Of a stretch of 42,129 bases of DNA, positions 19,064-28,009 are shown one piece after another. Location: positions 1 through 42,129 of the forward strand of contig NZ_BOSJ01000028.1 in the NCBI RefSeq assembly GCF_018403285.1. Direction: 5' to 3'. Source of the stretch: Paenibacillus sp. J45TS6 (GTDB lineage: Bacteria > Bacillota > Bacilli > Paenibacillales > Paenibacillaceae). The notes beneath the pieces are model-generated. The model was given only the letters and a program-made list of their open reading frames with translations. It was not told the origin of the DNA and ran no database searches. Position numbers and translations under genes: made by a program. The first letter of the stretch is position 1; every line of letters starts with the position of its first letter.

Positions 19064-19690
19064 ATGCAAATTTTAAAAGAAGAAATCCGAAATAATATTC
19101 TGAGCGCAGCCCTATCTGAATTCGAACAATACGGGTATGCGCAGTCCTCGATGAGACGAATTGCGACCGCAGCGGGAATAACAACAGGTAACATTTATCG
19201 CTATTTTAAGAACAAGGATGATCTATTCCAGGCACTCATGGGAAGCGCACATGAGCAGTTTATTTCGTACACCATCGCAATTAAGGAAGAAATAGAGAAA
19301 ACCTTCACCATTCACAGTGACGAAGTATTTGAGTATATCAAAATGGTGGATGAGACCATTGTAGAACTGCTGAAAGACTCAAGTACAGAGATCAAGATCT
19401 TATTAACTTTAAGTGAAGGTTCGGCTTATGCTTCGGCAAAACAGGATCTTATTGCAATTGTCATTCAGATTTTGGAGAAGGTATTCACGGTCACCCGGGA
19501 AACAACGGATTTAGATCCCAAGGATCGATTGTCTATTCAGATGCTAGCCGTCACCATCATTGAAGGGATATGCCTAATTCTCCGCGATCACCGGGATGGA
19601 GCAACTATTAAATATCTTGTTGATGAGCTGCTGCAAGTGTTCTCCGTGGGGATTGCGGAGAAAATTAGTTGTGTTACTCGCAAAGCTTAG
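19064..19690 (+). CDS. TetR family transcriptional regulator of the MMPL exporter
   Basis: A 208-residue regulator. The N-terminal TetR helix-turn-helix is complete: ILSAALSEFEQYGYAQSSMRRIATAAGITTGNIYRYFKNKDDLFQALM (read in short pieces, residues about 11-58). The C-terminal part is all-helical ligand-binding type and not recognisable further. The ATG at 19064 fits the promoter and the AGGTG site. It precedes the MMPL gene by about 250 bp on the same strand, with a terminator between. Both genes carry the same operator, so the protein likely represses itself and the pump until an unknown ligand binds. Confidence 0.9.
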   Translation: MQILKEEIRNNILSAALSEFEQYGYAQSSMRRIATAAGITTGNIYRYFKNKDDLFQALMGSAHEQFISYTIAIKEEIEKTFTIHSDEVFEYIKMVDETIVELLKDSSTEIKILLTLSEGSAYASAKQDLIAIVIQILEKVFTVTRETTDLDPKDRLSIQMLAVTIIEGICLILRDHRDGATIKYLVDELLQVFSVGIAEKISCVTRKA

Positions 19691-19738
19691 ATTCATCTCT
19701 ACGAGTGAATGAAGGTTTGCGAGTACTCGCAATTCTTT
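19676..19738 (+). terminator. Terminator after tetR
   Basis: ACTCGCAAA (19676-19684, spanning the stop codon region) pairs with TTTGCGAGT (19716-19724); an inner ATTCA/TGAAT stem lies in the loop. A short T-rich stretch (TTCTTTT) follows after some bases. It would separate the tetR and MMPL transcripts. Confidence 0.55.
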
Positions 19739-19859
19739 TGATCATCTCCAATCCAATGGGTCCACCTCTGCCGAGCGGATAATTGGTTTGGAGTCCAATC
19801 TTTTGGCTCACCTCAGCTGAGTAAATAATCAATTGAAAGCACATCTCTTTTTTTAGCAT

Positions 19860-19879
19860 TATAATGAACGCCTGTTTAC
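19860..19879 (+). promoter_or_regulatory. -10 region and operator copy 2 before the MMPL gene
   Basis: TATAAT at 19860-19865 is a perfect -10 hexamer, although no good -35 lies at 17 bp. ATGAACGCCTGTTTAC at 19864-19879 is the inverse complement of the operator in front of tetR with a single base changed. Binding there would cover the -10 and the start of transcription. Confidence 0.72.
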
Positions 19880-19937
19880 TAATGTTCTGTACCTCAAGCA
19901 ATGCCACTATTCCATGATCAAGGGAGATAATGTACGA

Positions 19938-22900
19938 ATGCAAAAGATACTAAAGTGGCGCTGGCTTATTCTAGCCATTTGGCTGGTTAGCGCAAGCTTA
20001 CTCACCGTATTTCAGCCAGATGTCAACGCGATCCTACATGAAAGAGGCCAAGATCCACTCACCAAAGACAGTCCCTCCAAAGTAGCAAGTGAGCTATTAA
20101 AGGAAATGACAGGAGATCAAGGCACCAGCGATATTATTGTTTTTCATAATGAAAATAAACTGTCTGATACGGATCTGACTCAGATCGAAACAGGTATAGA
20201 GAACATACGAGATCAAAGTGCTGAACTCGGTGTGCATGATATGATCGACCCTTTTTCTACCCCAGAGGCGAAATCCTCTCTTCTCTCCGAGAATGGAACG
20301 ACCCTTATGGTCAGCTTCAGTCTCGATAAAGGAGATCGTGAAGTTGCCGTCATTAAAGAACAACTTGAGCAAGAACTCGCTGACGTAGATACTGATTTTT
20401 ATCTAAGCGGTGAAGATTTTATTCAGAACGATTATTTGGAAGCAACAACGGCAGGTGTAGAAAAAAGTGCTTTGCTGACCGTTGTGTTCATTCTTGCCGT
20501 TCTTATTATTATGTTCCGTTCCCTGCTCATTCCCTTTATCTCGCTGCTAACGGTGGGGATTACTTATCTCGTATCCATGGGCATTGCAGCACAAATTATT
20601 GAAAAGCTGAATTTCCCGGTCACCAGTGTAACGCAGATGCTGCTTGTCCTCATTTTGTTTGGGATCGGTACCGACTACAACATTCTTTTATTCAACCGCT
20701 TTAAAGAGGAACTTGCTCACGGTGCAACGATTGATGAAGCTATCTTCACTACGTTCCGAACCGCAGGCAAAACCATTCTCTACAGTACATTAACCGTATT
20801 TATTGCGTTTGCTGCACTAAGTTTCTCAAACTTTGGAATTTACAAATCTGCGAACGTCGTTGCCATTGGTGCGATCGTATTAATTGTGCAGATTTATACC
20901 TTGACCCCCTTCTTTATGAAGACACTTGGGGAAAAATTATTCTGGCCTGCCAAACAAAATAACGGCCATAAAGACAGCAAGTTTTGGACCAAGCTCGCTA
21001 CGATTTCAGTAAAATATCCGGTGATTACCACCGCACTTATTATCATCATCATGATTCCTGTTCTCATGTTCAGCAAACAGACGCTGTCCTTTGATCAGCT
21101 GAAAGAACTCGGTAACGGCTACCCTTCGACCAAGGGATTCAGCCTCGTTGCAGAAAACTTTAGTGAAGGTCAGGCTCTGCCTACGAATGTAGTCATTCAA
21201 AATGATGAGCCGATGGATAATAATGATGCCCTGGCTGTAATTGATTCGATTACCCTCGCTCTTAATGAGCTTGAAGGGGTAGACAGTGTATCGAGTGTAA
21301 CGCAGCCGCAGTTTGAGGAAATTCCGGATTTGTATACAGATAGCCAAACCTCTGCTATAACGGATGGAATCTCAGCTTCTAGGGATGGTGTCGATCAGAT
21401 CCAGGATGGACTTTCACAGATGGAAGCAGGACTTGAAACGCCTGACTTCTCTGAAGTGGATCAGCTAGTTTCCGGTTCGGGAGAGATCACATCAGGCTAT
21501 CAGCAGCTAACAGATGCGGTGAAAGAACTTGGAGGCGGTATAAGTGACAGTGCTTCCGGAGCAACCGGGCTCTCATCCGGTATTGCCGAGATTCGCAGTG
21601 GACTATCTTCCATACAAAAAAGCTCTTCACAAGTCTCAAGCGGACTCCGTGAGATTCAAAAACAATATACGGCGCTTGGCAGTGGATATGAATCACTAGC
21701 GAAGCAGCTGCCCGGCATTCAGCAAGGAATGACAGGGATTAACGGACTGATCACTGCCCTCGGCACTTCCCATAGTGAACTTGCGTCTGATGATACTTAT
21801 GTACAGCTGAAGACACAGGGTGCAGCACTCGAAGGCGGCATTGCCCAGTGGGCTGGAGGGTTAACACAACTCAACACGAATTATGAAAAGTTAAATAGCG
21901 CCTTTACACAAGCTACTGGTGGTCTAGATCAGATTAACAGCGCTCAGGGGCAGATTCTCAGCGGGCTCAAGGAATTAGAAAACGGAGCAAAACAGCTGAG
22001 CTCTGGACTGAATCAAGGCGCTAGCGGCGCGGATGAAATTGCTGCTAATATGAATAAATTAAATGATGCTTTAGCTAAAGTGAATCAGGGGCAAGAAGAA
22101 CTGAGTAACGGTTTATCTCAGTTTTCGGGCGGTCTAACTTCATTAAAAGATGGACTTCATCAAAGTGGAAATGGACTGGAAGATATTTCGGAGGGACTTG
22201 GAAAAACCAACGAATTCCTGACGCAATTCGAATCTTCTAAAACGTTCTTCATTCCTAGAGAAGCACTTGAAGGAGAAGATTTCGCCCAGGTACTTGATAA
22301 TTTCATGTCCGAAGATCGTAAAATCACAAAATTGATGGTTATTTTGAACGACGATCCTTATTCAATGAAAGCTATGGATACCATTGAAGAGATTAACGAT
22401 ACCGTTGCTTCAGGACTTAAAGGAACTGTACTAGACGGAGCAGTATTTGGAGCAGCAGGACCAAGCTCGACAACCTATGATACCAATAAAGTACAGCTTG
22501 AGTCATTTAACGGAACAGCAGTGATCGTAATTATCGGGGTATTCCTTGTACTGCTGTTTGTGATTCGTTCAATTCTGCCATCCATCTATATTGTAATATC
22601 TCTAATTGTCTCTTACTTTGTTGCCATGGCTGCAACCAATCTGGTTACCTATCAGATACTCGGTGCTGACGGCGTATCATCCTTTGTTCCCTTCTTCTCC
22701 TTCATCATTATTGTGGCGGTCGGAGTCGATTACAGCATCTTCTTCATGATGCGCTATAAAGAATACGGGGAACTGGACCCTGCAAAAGCACTCGTGGAAT
22801 CAGCCAAAAATATCGGCGGCGTCATCATCTCCGCCATGATTATACTCGGCGGCACCTTTGCCACACTCATTCCATCAGGACTTGTCCTGCTGATTGAACT

Positions 22901-23042
22901 AGCTTCTGCAGTCATTGCGGGTCTCCTTGTACTTTGCTTCATTTTACTTCCGATGCTGGTACCTGCTTTAATTATGCTGCCTAACGCATTCAGCAAGAGA
23001 AAAAACACAGCTGCAAATGAGAAATCTACGTTGCATCAATAA
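19938..23042 (+). CDS. MMPL/RND family exporter with long SG-rich coiled-coil domain
   Basis: A protein of about 1034 residues with two MMPL halves. Each half has one membrane segment, an extracytoplasmic domain and five more segments; proton-relay-type motifs are visible as GIGTDYNILLFNRFKEE and VGVDYSIFFMMRYKEYGE. Between the halves, residues about 460-770 contain many heptad-like units with a recurring SG or DG (DGLSQMEAGL, SSGLREIQKQ, SNGLSQFSGGL), as in YhgE/Pip-like exporters; this may form a long stalk reaching through the cell wall. AAGGGAG precedes the ATG at 19938; an in-frame ATG at 19914 has no ribosome binding site. It is regulated by the upstream TetR. Substrate is unknown: lipids, peptides or drugs. 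Confidence 0.9.
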   Translation: MQKILKWRWLILAIWLVSASLLTVFQPDVNAILHERGQDPLTKDSPSKVASELLKEMTGDQGTSDIIVFHNENKLSDTDLTQIETGIENIRDQSAELGVHDMIDPFSTPEAKSSLLSENGTTLMVSFSLDKGDREVAVIKEQLEQELADVDTDFYLSGEDFIQNDYLEATTAGVEKSALLTVVFILAVLIIMFRSLLIPFISLLTVGITYLVSMGIAAQIIEKLNFPVTSVTQMLLVLILFGIGTDYNILLFNRFKEELAHGATIDEAIFTTFRTAGKTILYSTLTVFIAFAALSFSNFGIYKSANVVAIGAIVLIVQIYTLTPFFMKTLGEKLFWPAKQNNGHKDSKFWTKLATISVKYPVITTALIIIIMIPVLMFSKQTLSFDQLKELGNGYPSTKGFSLVAENFSEGQALPTNVVIQNDEPMDNNDALAVIDSITLALNELEGVDSVSSVTQPQFEEIPDLYTDSQTSAITDGISASRDGVDQIQDGLSQMEAGLETPDFSEVDQLVSGSGEITSGYQQLTDAVKELGGGISDSASGATGLSSGIAEIRSGLSSIQKSSSQVSSGLREIQKQYTALGSGYESLAKQLPGIQQGMTGINGLITALGTSHSELASDDTYVQLKTQGAALEGGIAQWAGGLTQLNTNYEKLNSAFTQATGGLDQINSAQGQILSGLKELENGAKQLSSGLNQGASGADEIAANMNKLNDALAKVNQGQEELSNGLSQFSGGLTSLKDGLHQSGNGLEDISEGLGKTNEFLTQFESSKTFFIPREALEGEDFAQVLDNFMSEDRKITKLMVILNDDPYSMKAMDTIEEINDTVASGLKGTVLDGAVFGAAGPSSTTYDTNKVQLESFNGTAVIVIIGVFLVLLFVIRSILPSIYIVISLIVSYFVAMAATNLVTYQILGADGVSSFVPFFSFIIIVAVGVDYSIFFMMRYKEYGELDPAKALVESAKNIGGVIISAMIILGGTFATLIPSGLVLLIELASAVIAGLLVLCFILLPMLVPALIMLPNAFSKRKNTAANEKSTLHQ

Positions 23043-23057
23043 CGACATGCAGTTGTT

Positions 23058-23101
23058 AAAAGAAGCAGATGCCTATCATAGGCTCTGCTTCTTTGTTTTA
23101 T
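23058..23101 (+). terminator. Terminator of the MMPL gene
   Basis: A perfect 11-bp stem, AAAGAAGCAGA (23059-23069) and TCTGCTTCTTT (23084-23094), is followed by GTTTTATTTT. It overlaps the last bases of the convergent GNAT gene. Confidence 0.85.
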
Positions 23102-23667
23102 TTTGAGAGACAATACTCCTCTTTTAATATACCGAATACTTCCCGATCCACTACCCCTTTGCCGGACCAAAGTGCTGCTTGTCTGAGAGTACCTTCTTTT
23201 ATAAAACCGTTTTTCAGGAGCACCTTTTTGGAGATTTCATTCTGCGGCATCACATCTGCCTGAACTCGGTTAATACCTGCGCGCAGGAACAGGAATTCAA
23301 GCACCAAGCGAACCGCTTCCGTTGCATATCCCCTGCCCCAATAAGCCTCTGCTAAGAAGTAACCCATCGTGGCCATGTTCACCTTGCGATTAAGATCAAA
23401 TACCTCAATAATACCAATCAGCCGATCCTGCTGATCCTTAGCAAAAATCCCCCACTTTACACGGGTCTGTTTATTGAAGTCTCGCTCAAAGTGCCCGATC
23501 ATTTTCCTCACCGTGTCTTTGTTGTGTCTCGGAAGGATTCCACAGTATCTAAATATCACGTCATTGCTGTATATTTCGAACAATTCATCCACATGTTCCT
23601 CTTCTACTTTCTTAAGTACAAGTATGTCTGATTTCAGAATAGGAAACGAGTCAAAAATGGGATCCAT
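23098..23667 (-). CDS. GNAT acetyltransferase, RimJ/RimL type
   Basis: An 189-residue member of the GNAT superfamily, of the RimL/RimJ branch that acetylates protein N termini or small amines. The acetyl-CoA loop is visible as AEAYWGRGYATEAVRLVLEFLF, and the C-terminal part as NEISKKVLLKNGFIKEGTLRQAALWSGK. AAGGAGG precedes the ATG at 23667; the longer frame from 23688 begins before that site. It stands in a group of unrelated single genes, about 45 bp after the kinase-like gene upstream on the same strand, so the two may be cotranscribed. Substrate unknown. Confidence 0.85.
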   Translation of the reverse strand: MDPIFDSFPILKSDILVLKKVEEEHVDELFEIYSNDVIFRYCGILPRHNKDTVRKMIGHFERDFNKQTRVKWGIFAKDQQDRLIGIIEVFDLNRKVNMATMGYFLAEAYWGRGYATEAVRLVLEFLFLRAGINRVQADVMPQNEISKKVLLKNGFIKEGTLRQAALWSGKGVVDREVFGILKEEYCLSK

Positions 23668-23710
23668 ATTCTCCTCCTTGTCATTCATCTTATTCTTCCT
23701 ACGTTCCGGC

Positions 23711-24562
23711 CTATCCCTGCAAGTTTAGATCTTTTAAGAACGGATTACGGGCAGCAATGTCGTTTGCTTTCTTCATGAGGTCTATTCCTTCCGGTCCTTG
23801 TGCAAACCGGTTAAGCAGAATCCAGCGCAAATAAGCGATAGCTTCAAATTTAGTTCTGTCTTCCTCTTGAATAGGATGTAAGGAGAGATAAGCAGTAGAG
23901 AAAGCTTCGGCAAGGAAAGAAGGCATATAGATTCGCTTTAGAAAAAGAGACCAGGAAAAGTCAAACCTCGGATCACCAAGCTGTCCATTCGTCCAGTCAA
24001 TGATCGTCATGCGTCCATCCTTCTCTACCAAATTATTTAAGTGAAAATCACCATGAATGAAATGACAGTGTTCGATAGAAGTTACGGATGCCACTTCAGT
24101 TACCACAGCTAATAGATCCGGATGCTGATCAAGATCGGGAAAATAATAAGCAAAAAAATCGTATTTAGGAAGTGTCAGCGGAAGTAGTTTCTCCACATTC
24201 ACCTGGTGAATCTGATATAAAAGAACCGCGATCTCCTGCATTTTCTTTTCACTATAATCTTGTAGTTCTCCGCCATCATCATAGGTGAACAGTACTTGTT
24301 CCTTTTGTTCAGAACGTTTTCTTCCCCACCCTAGAGGCTTCGATACAGGTAAACCTTGCTCATATAATCCTGATAACAATCGGTACTGATAATCAATATT
24401 CGGCTTAGAAACTTTGTTCCACACTTTCAGAATAAAACGATTATCCTGTATACATAGTTTGGTTACTTCTGCTTCCATTCCTTGAGTCATGGGCTGTACA
24501 ATAATCGGTGGATTTTGAGCTAACAACTCATCCAGTAAAGGGTCTTTCTGTATCCATTCCAT
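23711..24562 (-). CDS. Phosphotransferase of the aminoglycoside/choline kinase fold
   Basis: A 283-residue APH-family protein. The nucleotide-binding lobe has RFILKVWNK with the ATP lysine, the Brenner-type catalytic loop is IHGDFHLNNLV (about residue 192), and the metal-binding DFG-like segment is IIDWTNGQLGDPRFDFSW. This family includes antibiotic kinases, choline and homoserine kinases and sugar kinases; the sequence does not favour one. The ribosome binding site is unclear: AAGGAG is 22 bases away from the ATG, so translation may be weak or the start different. Immediately upstream of the GNAT gene in the same direction. Confidence 0.8.
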   Translation of the reverse strand: MEWIQKDPLLDELLAQNPPIIVQPMTQGMEAEVTKLCIQDNRFILKVWNKVSKPNIDYQYRLLSGLYEQGLPVSKPLGWGRKRSEQKEQVLFTYDDGGELQDYSEKKMQEIAVLLYQIHQVNVEKLLPLTLPKYDFFAYYFPDLDQHPDLLAVVTEVASVTSIEHCHFIHGDFHLNNLVEKDGRMTIIDWTNGQLGDPRFDFSWSLFLKRIYMPSFLAEAFSTAYLSLHPIQEEDRTKFEAIAYLRWILLNRFAQGPEGIDLMKKANDIAARNPFLKDLNLQG

Positions 24563-24759
24563 GTCACGTAACAGAGATCTCAGCTCCTTTTTCCTAAATG
24601 TTATAGCCTATTTGCAGTATCCTTGTTACATTCGCTTAGAGAGTCTAGGAAACCTTTGAAATTCAGGTACAATTGAATATAAAACATTTTTTACTTTCCG
24701 GTTAAGCTCGAAATAAGGTAAGTTCAAATGAGATCATTTTGAAGAGGGGTTAATATACC

Positions 24760-25185
24760 ATGGAACTACATATTTCCGCTGAACATAGTAATGAAGATCG
24801 GACCCGTGTACGTAACAAACTGATTGCATTTAATCATGCTCATTTTCCTAAAGAACTGAGTAATCGATACGAAGAATTAAATCTTTTGTTAAAAAATGCA
24901 GAAGGGGAAACGCTGGGTGGAATTGTGGGAGATATATGCTGGAACTGGCTGGAGATCCACTATCTAATTCTGGATGAACAGATTCGCGGACTTGGTTATG
25001 GCTCGAAATTATTATTAGAGATCGAGGAAATAGCCAGGCAGAAATCATGCGATTTCATTAAACTCGATACCCTTAGCTTCCAAGCACTGGACTTCTATTT
25101 GAAATATGGCTATGAAGTATATGGATCTATCAATAACGCGGGCGGGCACACTCACTATTACTTAAAAAAGGATTTGAAAAGTTAA
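24760..25185 (+). CDS. GNAT family N-acetyltransferase
   Basis: A 141-residue single-domain GNAT. The acetyl-CoA loop EQIRGLGYGSKLLLEIEEIA is complete (about 78-97), and the end FYLKYGYEVYGSINNAGGHTHYYLKKDL is typical. AAGAGGGG lies before the ATG at an adequate distance. It is a lone plus-strand gene between minus-strand genes and ends at a two-way terminator. Substrate cannot be deduced. Confidence 0.85.
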   Translation: MELHISAEHSNEDRTRVRNKLIAFNHAHFPKELSNRYEELNLLLKNAEGETLGGIVGDICWNWLEIHYLILDEQIRGLGYGSKLLLEIEEIARQKSCDFIKLDTLSFQALDFYLKYGYEVYGSINNAGGHTHYYLKKDLKS

Positions 25186-25217
25186 TAGGTACATGTCTAA
25201 CTATCCTGACCACTTAT

Positions 25218-25247
25218 AAAAAGCCCTGCAATTCTGCAGGGCTTTCT
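25218..25247. terminator. Bidirectional terminator between convergent genes
   Basis: AGCCCTGCA (25222-25230) and TGCAGGGCT (25235-25243) form a perfect stem with A and T runs on the two sides, serving both the GNAT gene and the convergent stalk-domain gene. Confidence 0.85.
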
Positions 25248-25268
25248 CCAGGATTCATATTTCAATAA

Positions 25269-26468
25269 TTACGAAAGTACGTCGTATTTAAATTCATCTT
25301 CAACGCTTGAAATATCAACAGTATCATAAATGAGCCAGTTTCCTTCTTTATTTTTCACTAGATAGTACAAGCTCTCCGTATCAAATTTCAAAATTTTGTC
25401 CGTCTCTTCTGCGTACAGAATTGCGGTATTTCCGGTGTACTTAATGACACTCATGAATTTCGCAGACATATCAAAATTAATTGCGTTTAGTAAACCCTCA
25501 TCCGTCATCGCTTGCATCATTTCATACAATAGAGATGAAGGATCCATCGAGGAGAGAAGTAACGCTGTATTTTTTTCGTTAAACCCTTTGTATTGGTTGT
25601 TTACGGTCTGCATGATTGCTTTTTCCGTATCTGCTGGTACTTGAACTTGAGTGCCGATGAGATCCTCAGCTGCATAATAGTAGTCCTCGTAGTACAAATC
25701 ATACTGTCTTAACGTACCATTTGGCATTTTCATCAAGTTCACTTCATAGGTTTCTACCGAATCCCAGAAAAATGGACCACTAATATAACTACGTGTTCGA
25801 GTAACGGTCGCGTAAATGTCATCACCATACGCCTCAATGTTATTTACATTGCTGTAGACCACTTTTGCTTTGGAAAGAAATTGATCGCGGTATTCTTCTT
25901 TTATCTCCTCATAATAAGGAGCATCAGGGTGAATCAGCTGCATCGCTTTCGCCAAACTTCGCTCGTTCTCCGCCGTTTGCTGCTTTTTGAAAAATTCAGC
26001 GACTTGTGCTTTTACCTTGCTATCCGCAATTCCGGTTGAGATGTGAATCGTTTTGTTCTGCTGATTCCATTTCACATCATAACCCGTTGCTTCTGCTACG
26101 AATCGAAGCGGAACAAGCGTGCTTCCTTTGGTTATGTAGGGTGCCGCGGAAAGACTCGTCTTCATTCCATCAATATAAGCTGATTTTTGTCCAACCGTCA
26201 GCTGTATTTTGGTCGACCCGTTATTGGCATTAATTCGTTTAGCTGCATTATTATAAGCGACAGTGTAATTGAAGGCTTCAAATAATGGACGGAACTGTAC
26301 GAAAGTGACTCCATTTTTGATTTCGGGGGAAATAGAAAAGCTCATTACCTTCCCGTCTAGATATACCTGAATCTTTTTAGTTGCCGCACTGGCAGGGGCC
26401 ACGTTACTAAGGACGGTACATACCATCAGCAGAGATAACATAAGAAGCCCAAATTTCTTTCTCATCAT
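25269..26468 (-). CDS. Secreted protein with copper-amine-oxidase-like N-terminal (stalk) domain
   Basis: A protein of about 399 residues. A signal peptide (KKFGLLMLSLLMVCTVLSNVAPASA, about 3-28) is followed by a stalk domain at about 30-140, with the paired pattern FVQFRPLFEAFNYTVAYN and LVPLRFVAEATGYDVKWN. The rest (about 150-399) is an alpha+beta region of SnoaL/NTF2-like appearance, repeated twice, with no catalytic motif. The ATG at 26468 follows GAGGAG; the longest frame from 26570 runs through that site and would add 34 residues before the signal peptide. Such proteins are numerous in Paenibacillus and presumably bind the cell wall; the actual function is unknown. Confidence 0.8.
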   Translation of the reverse strand: MMRKKFGLLMLSLLMVCTVLSNVAPASAATKKIQVYLDGKVMSFSISPEIKNGVTFVQFRPLFEAFNYTVAYNNAAKRINANNGSTKIQLTVGQKSAYIDGMKTSLSAAPYITKGSTLVPLRFVAEATGYDVKWNQQNKTIHISTGIADSKVKAQVAEFFKKQQTAENERSLAKAMQLIHPDAPYYEEIKEEYRDQFLSKAKVVYSNVNNIEAYGDDIYATVTRTRSYISGPFFWDSVETYEVNLMKMPNGTLRQYDLYYEDYYYAAEDLIGTQVQVPADTEKAIMQTVNNQYKGFNEKNTALLLSSMDPSSLLYEMMQAMTDEGLLNAINFDMSAKFMSVIKYTGNTAILYAEETDKILKFDTESLYYLVKNKEGNWLIYDTVDISSVEDEFKYDVLS

Positions 26469-26652
26469 GCAGTCTTCTCCTCTAAGTTGTAAGTTTTTCA
26501 GGGAAAGAGAACTCTCTCCTCTCATTCCAAAATAATGAAACGAGCCCATCATAAGCCATCGTAACCTCACACAAAAGAGATTTCAACACTTGTGTAAGTT
26601 TTTACATAGAGGTAAAATATGACAATTAATGAACTGTCCATACAAGCATGTC

Positions 26653-27045
26653 TTACTTTTTATTACTTTTCTTTTTAGCTGCTGCTTTTTCTTTATTCTC
26701 AGCAGCTCGAAACTGTACAATCCTGCTGATTAATTCATAGGGAAGTTCCTGATTCAGCGGAAATTGGACAGAACCTTTTGCCCCCTTATATCCGGATAAT
26801 TCCTCTTTAAATGCCTCGATTCCACTTGGAGCCGGATAAAAACCGATATGATTTTTAAAAGCAGCATAATGTACTAGATTCCCACTCAGCGCAAAGGTAG
26901 GCATTTGATAACTTATCTTTTCCACTGCATGTGGGGCAGCTTCTTTTATTACCTTTCTGAGCTTCTGAAGGATTTCTTGAATCTCAGCGGGAAACTGGGA
27001 AATATATTCATCAACCGACTCAACCTTCGCTTTCTTTTCGTCCAT
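26653..27045 (-). CDS. DUF1801 / YdhG-like protein
   Basis: A protein of about 130 residues with the family opening VDEYISQFPAEIQEILQKLRKVIKEAAP, the HAVEKISYQMPTFAL segment and the end YELISRIVQFRAAENK, then a lysine/alanine-rich tail. Members of this family have been called iron chaperones by similarity to frataxin-like folds, but evidence is slight. The ATG at 27045 fits GGAG upstream; a GTG at 27057 and an ATG at 27054 are too close to it. It stands alone, about 70 bp from the GNAT gene upstream. Confidence 0.78.
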   Translation of the reverse strand: MDEKKAKVESVDEYISQFPAEIQEILQKLRKVIKEAAPHAVEKISYQMPTFALSGNLVHYAAFKNHIGFYPAPSGIEAFKEELSGYKGAKGSVQFPLNQELPYELISRIVQFRAAENKEKAAAKKKSNKK

Positions 27046-27114
27046 GATAGACATCACTCCGATCTTAAACTAGTTACTATAACGTCCTTTCACTTCACCC
27101 TAAAGCCGTTAATT

Positions 27115-27654
27115 TTAAGCTTCGAAAAATGCCTTCGAGTACTCCACCACGCCTGATTGATCCTTAAGACTATTTTCAATGAGTTCTAGTGCCATAAATG
27201 CATCATCCGGGACTTCAAACGGCGCTTTAATTCCCCATACCGATGCTTTTTTAAATCCAAACTTCGGATAATATTCCGAATGACCCAAAACAATAACCGA
27301 ACCGTACCCTAACTCTCTCGCTGCTTGTATTCCTTCTTCAATAAGCCTTCTGCCGACACCTTGATTCTGATATTGGGGTGGCACAGAAACAGGAGCCAAG
27401 GCAAGAGATTCTGCCGTCTTTCCTTCACCCACGATTTTAATTTTCGAAAAAAGAATATGCCCGATGATTTCATCATTCTCTTTATTTATCGCTACTAAAG
27501 ACAATTCAGGGATGAACGCTTCCGATGTACGGATCCGGGCAACGAGTTCATGCTCTTTTTTATCACTGAATTCCATAGTTTCAAACGCATGTTGTACGAC
27601 CTTTTCTACGGCTTCATAATCCTTTGCTTCTTCTTTTCTAATGATCATATGCAT
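27115..27654 (-). CDS. GNAT acetyltransferase, YhbS type
   Basis: A protein of about 179 residues with the long YhbS-type GNAT domain: VAINKENDEIIGHILFSKI, LALAPVSVPPQYQNQGVGRRLIEEGIQ (acetyl-CoA loop) and VLGHSEYYPKFGFKKAS. AAGGAG lies 10 bases before the ATG at 27654. The longest ORF starts nine codons earlier, in front of this site. The substrate is unknown; proteins of this type are often encoded beside unrelated genes. Confidence 0.85.
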   Translation of the reverse strand: MHMIIRKEEAKDYEAVEKVVQHAFETMEFSDKKEHELVARIRTSEAFIPELSLVAINKENDEIIGHILFSKIKIVGEGKTAESLALAPVSVPPQYQNQGVGRRLIEEGIQAARELGYGSVIVLGHSEYYPKFGFKKASVWGIKAPFEVPDDAFMALELIENSLKDQSGVVEYSKAFFEA

Positions 27655-27838
27655 ATTTCCATATCTCCTTTTTTGGGACAATCTCTCTACTCTTCATAGT
27701 ACTCTAAAAGTATACCCGAAGAGCAGGACCTACTTTCATGAATACTTGGGTAAAACCGAACAAGGAGAAGTAATTTACTGGATTAAAGAAACTTAAATGA
27801 GATATAATGGAATGAATCTTTTGAATGAGGTGAATGGG

Positions 27839-27972
27839 ATGAACTTCCGCAGGGTTCGAAGTAATTAGTTGCCGGGCTGGATAAAAACGCGTACCAGCTG
27901 TCAAGGGACACGTCTGTTCTTTTGTCCACAGTAACTAAGTATTTGAACGATATGGGGCTGTTCTTTCTCTAG
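27839..27972 (+). pseudogene. Decayed small helix-turn-helix regulator fragment
   Basis: An ATG at 27839 with a strong GAGGTGA site starts the short peptide MNFRRVRSN and then stops. In another frame the sequence resumes as LVAGLDKNAYQLSRDTSVLL (from about 27865) followed by STVTKYLNDM and a stop at 27970. Together these resemble the start of an XRE-like or similar helix-turn-helix protein. One frameshift would join them. It might instead be chance; the rest of the 27682-27997 region contains only a TATAAT at 27803 and nothing else that I can support. Confidence 0.4.
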
Positions 27973-28009
27973 CTTGTTATGAACCTCAATTTGAAAGGTG
28001 GAAGAAAAA

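Noticed and set aside
19843-19865. TTGAAA-TATAAT promoter of the MMPL gene
   Set aside because: Spacing is only 11 bp, so TTGAAA cannot be the -35 of that TATAAT; only the -10 is retained.
19674-19943. 89-codon minus-strand frame between tetR and the MMPL gene
   Set aside because: It overlaps the ends of two convincing genes, the operator and a terminator hairpin, and has no good ribosome binding site or recognisable domain.
27704-27904. 66-codon minus-strand frame before the methyltransferase
   Set aside because: No ribosome binding site or family pattern; it lies opposite the decayed regulator and the intergenic TATAAT.
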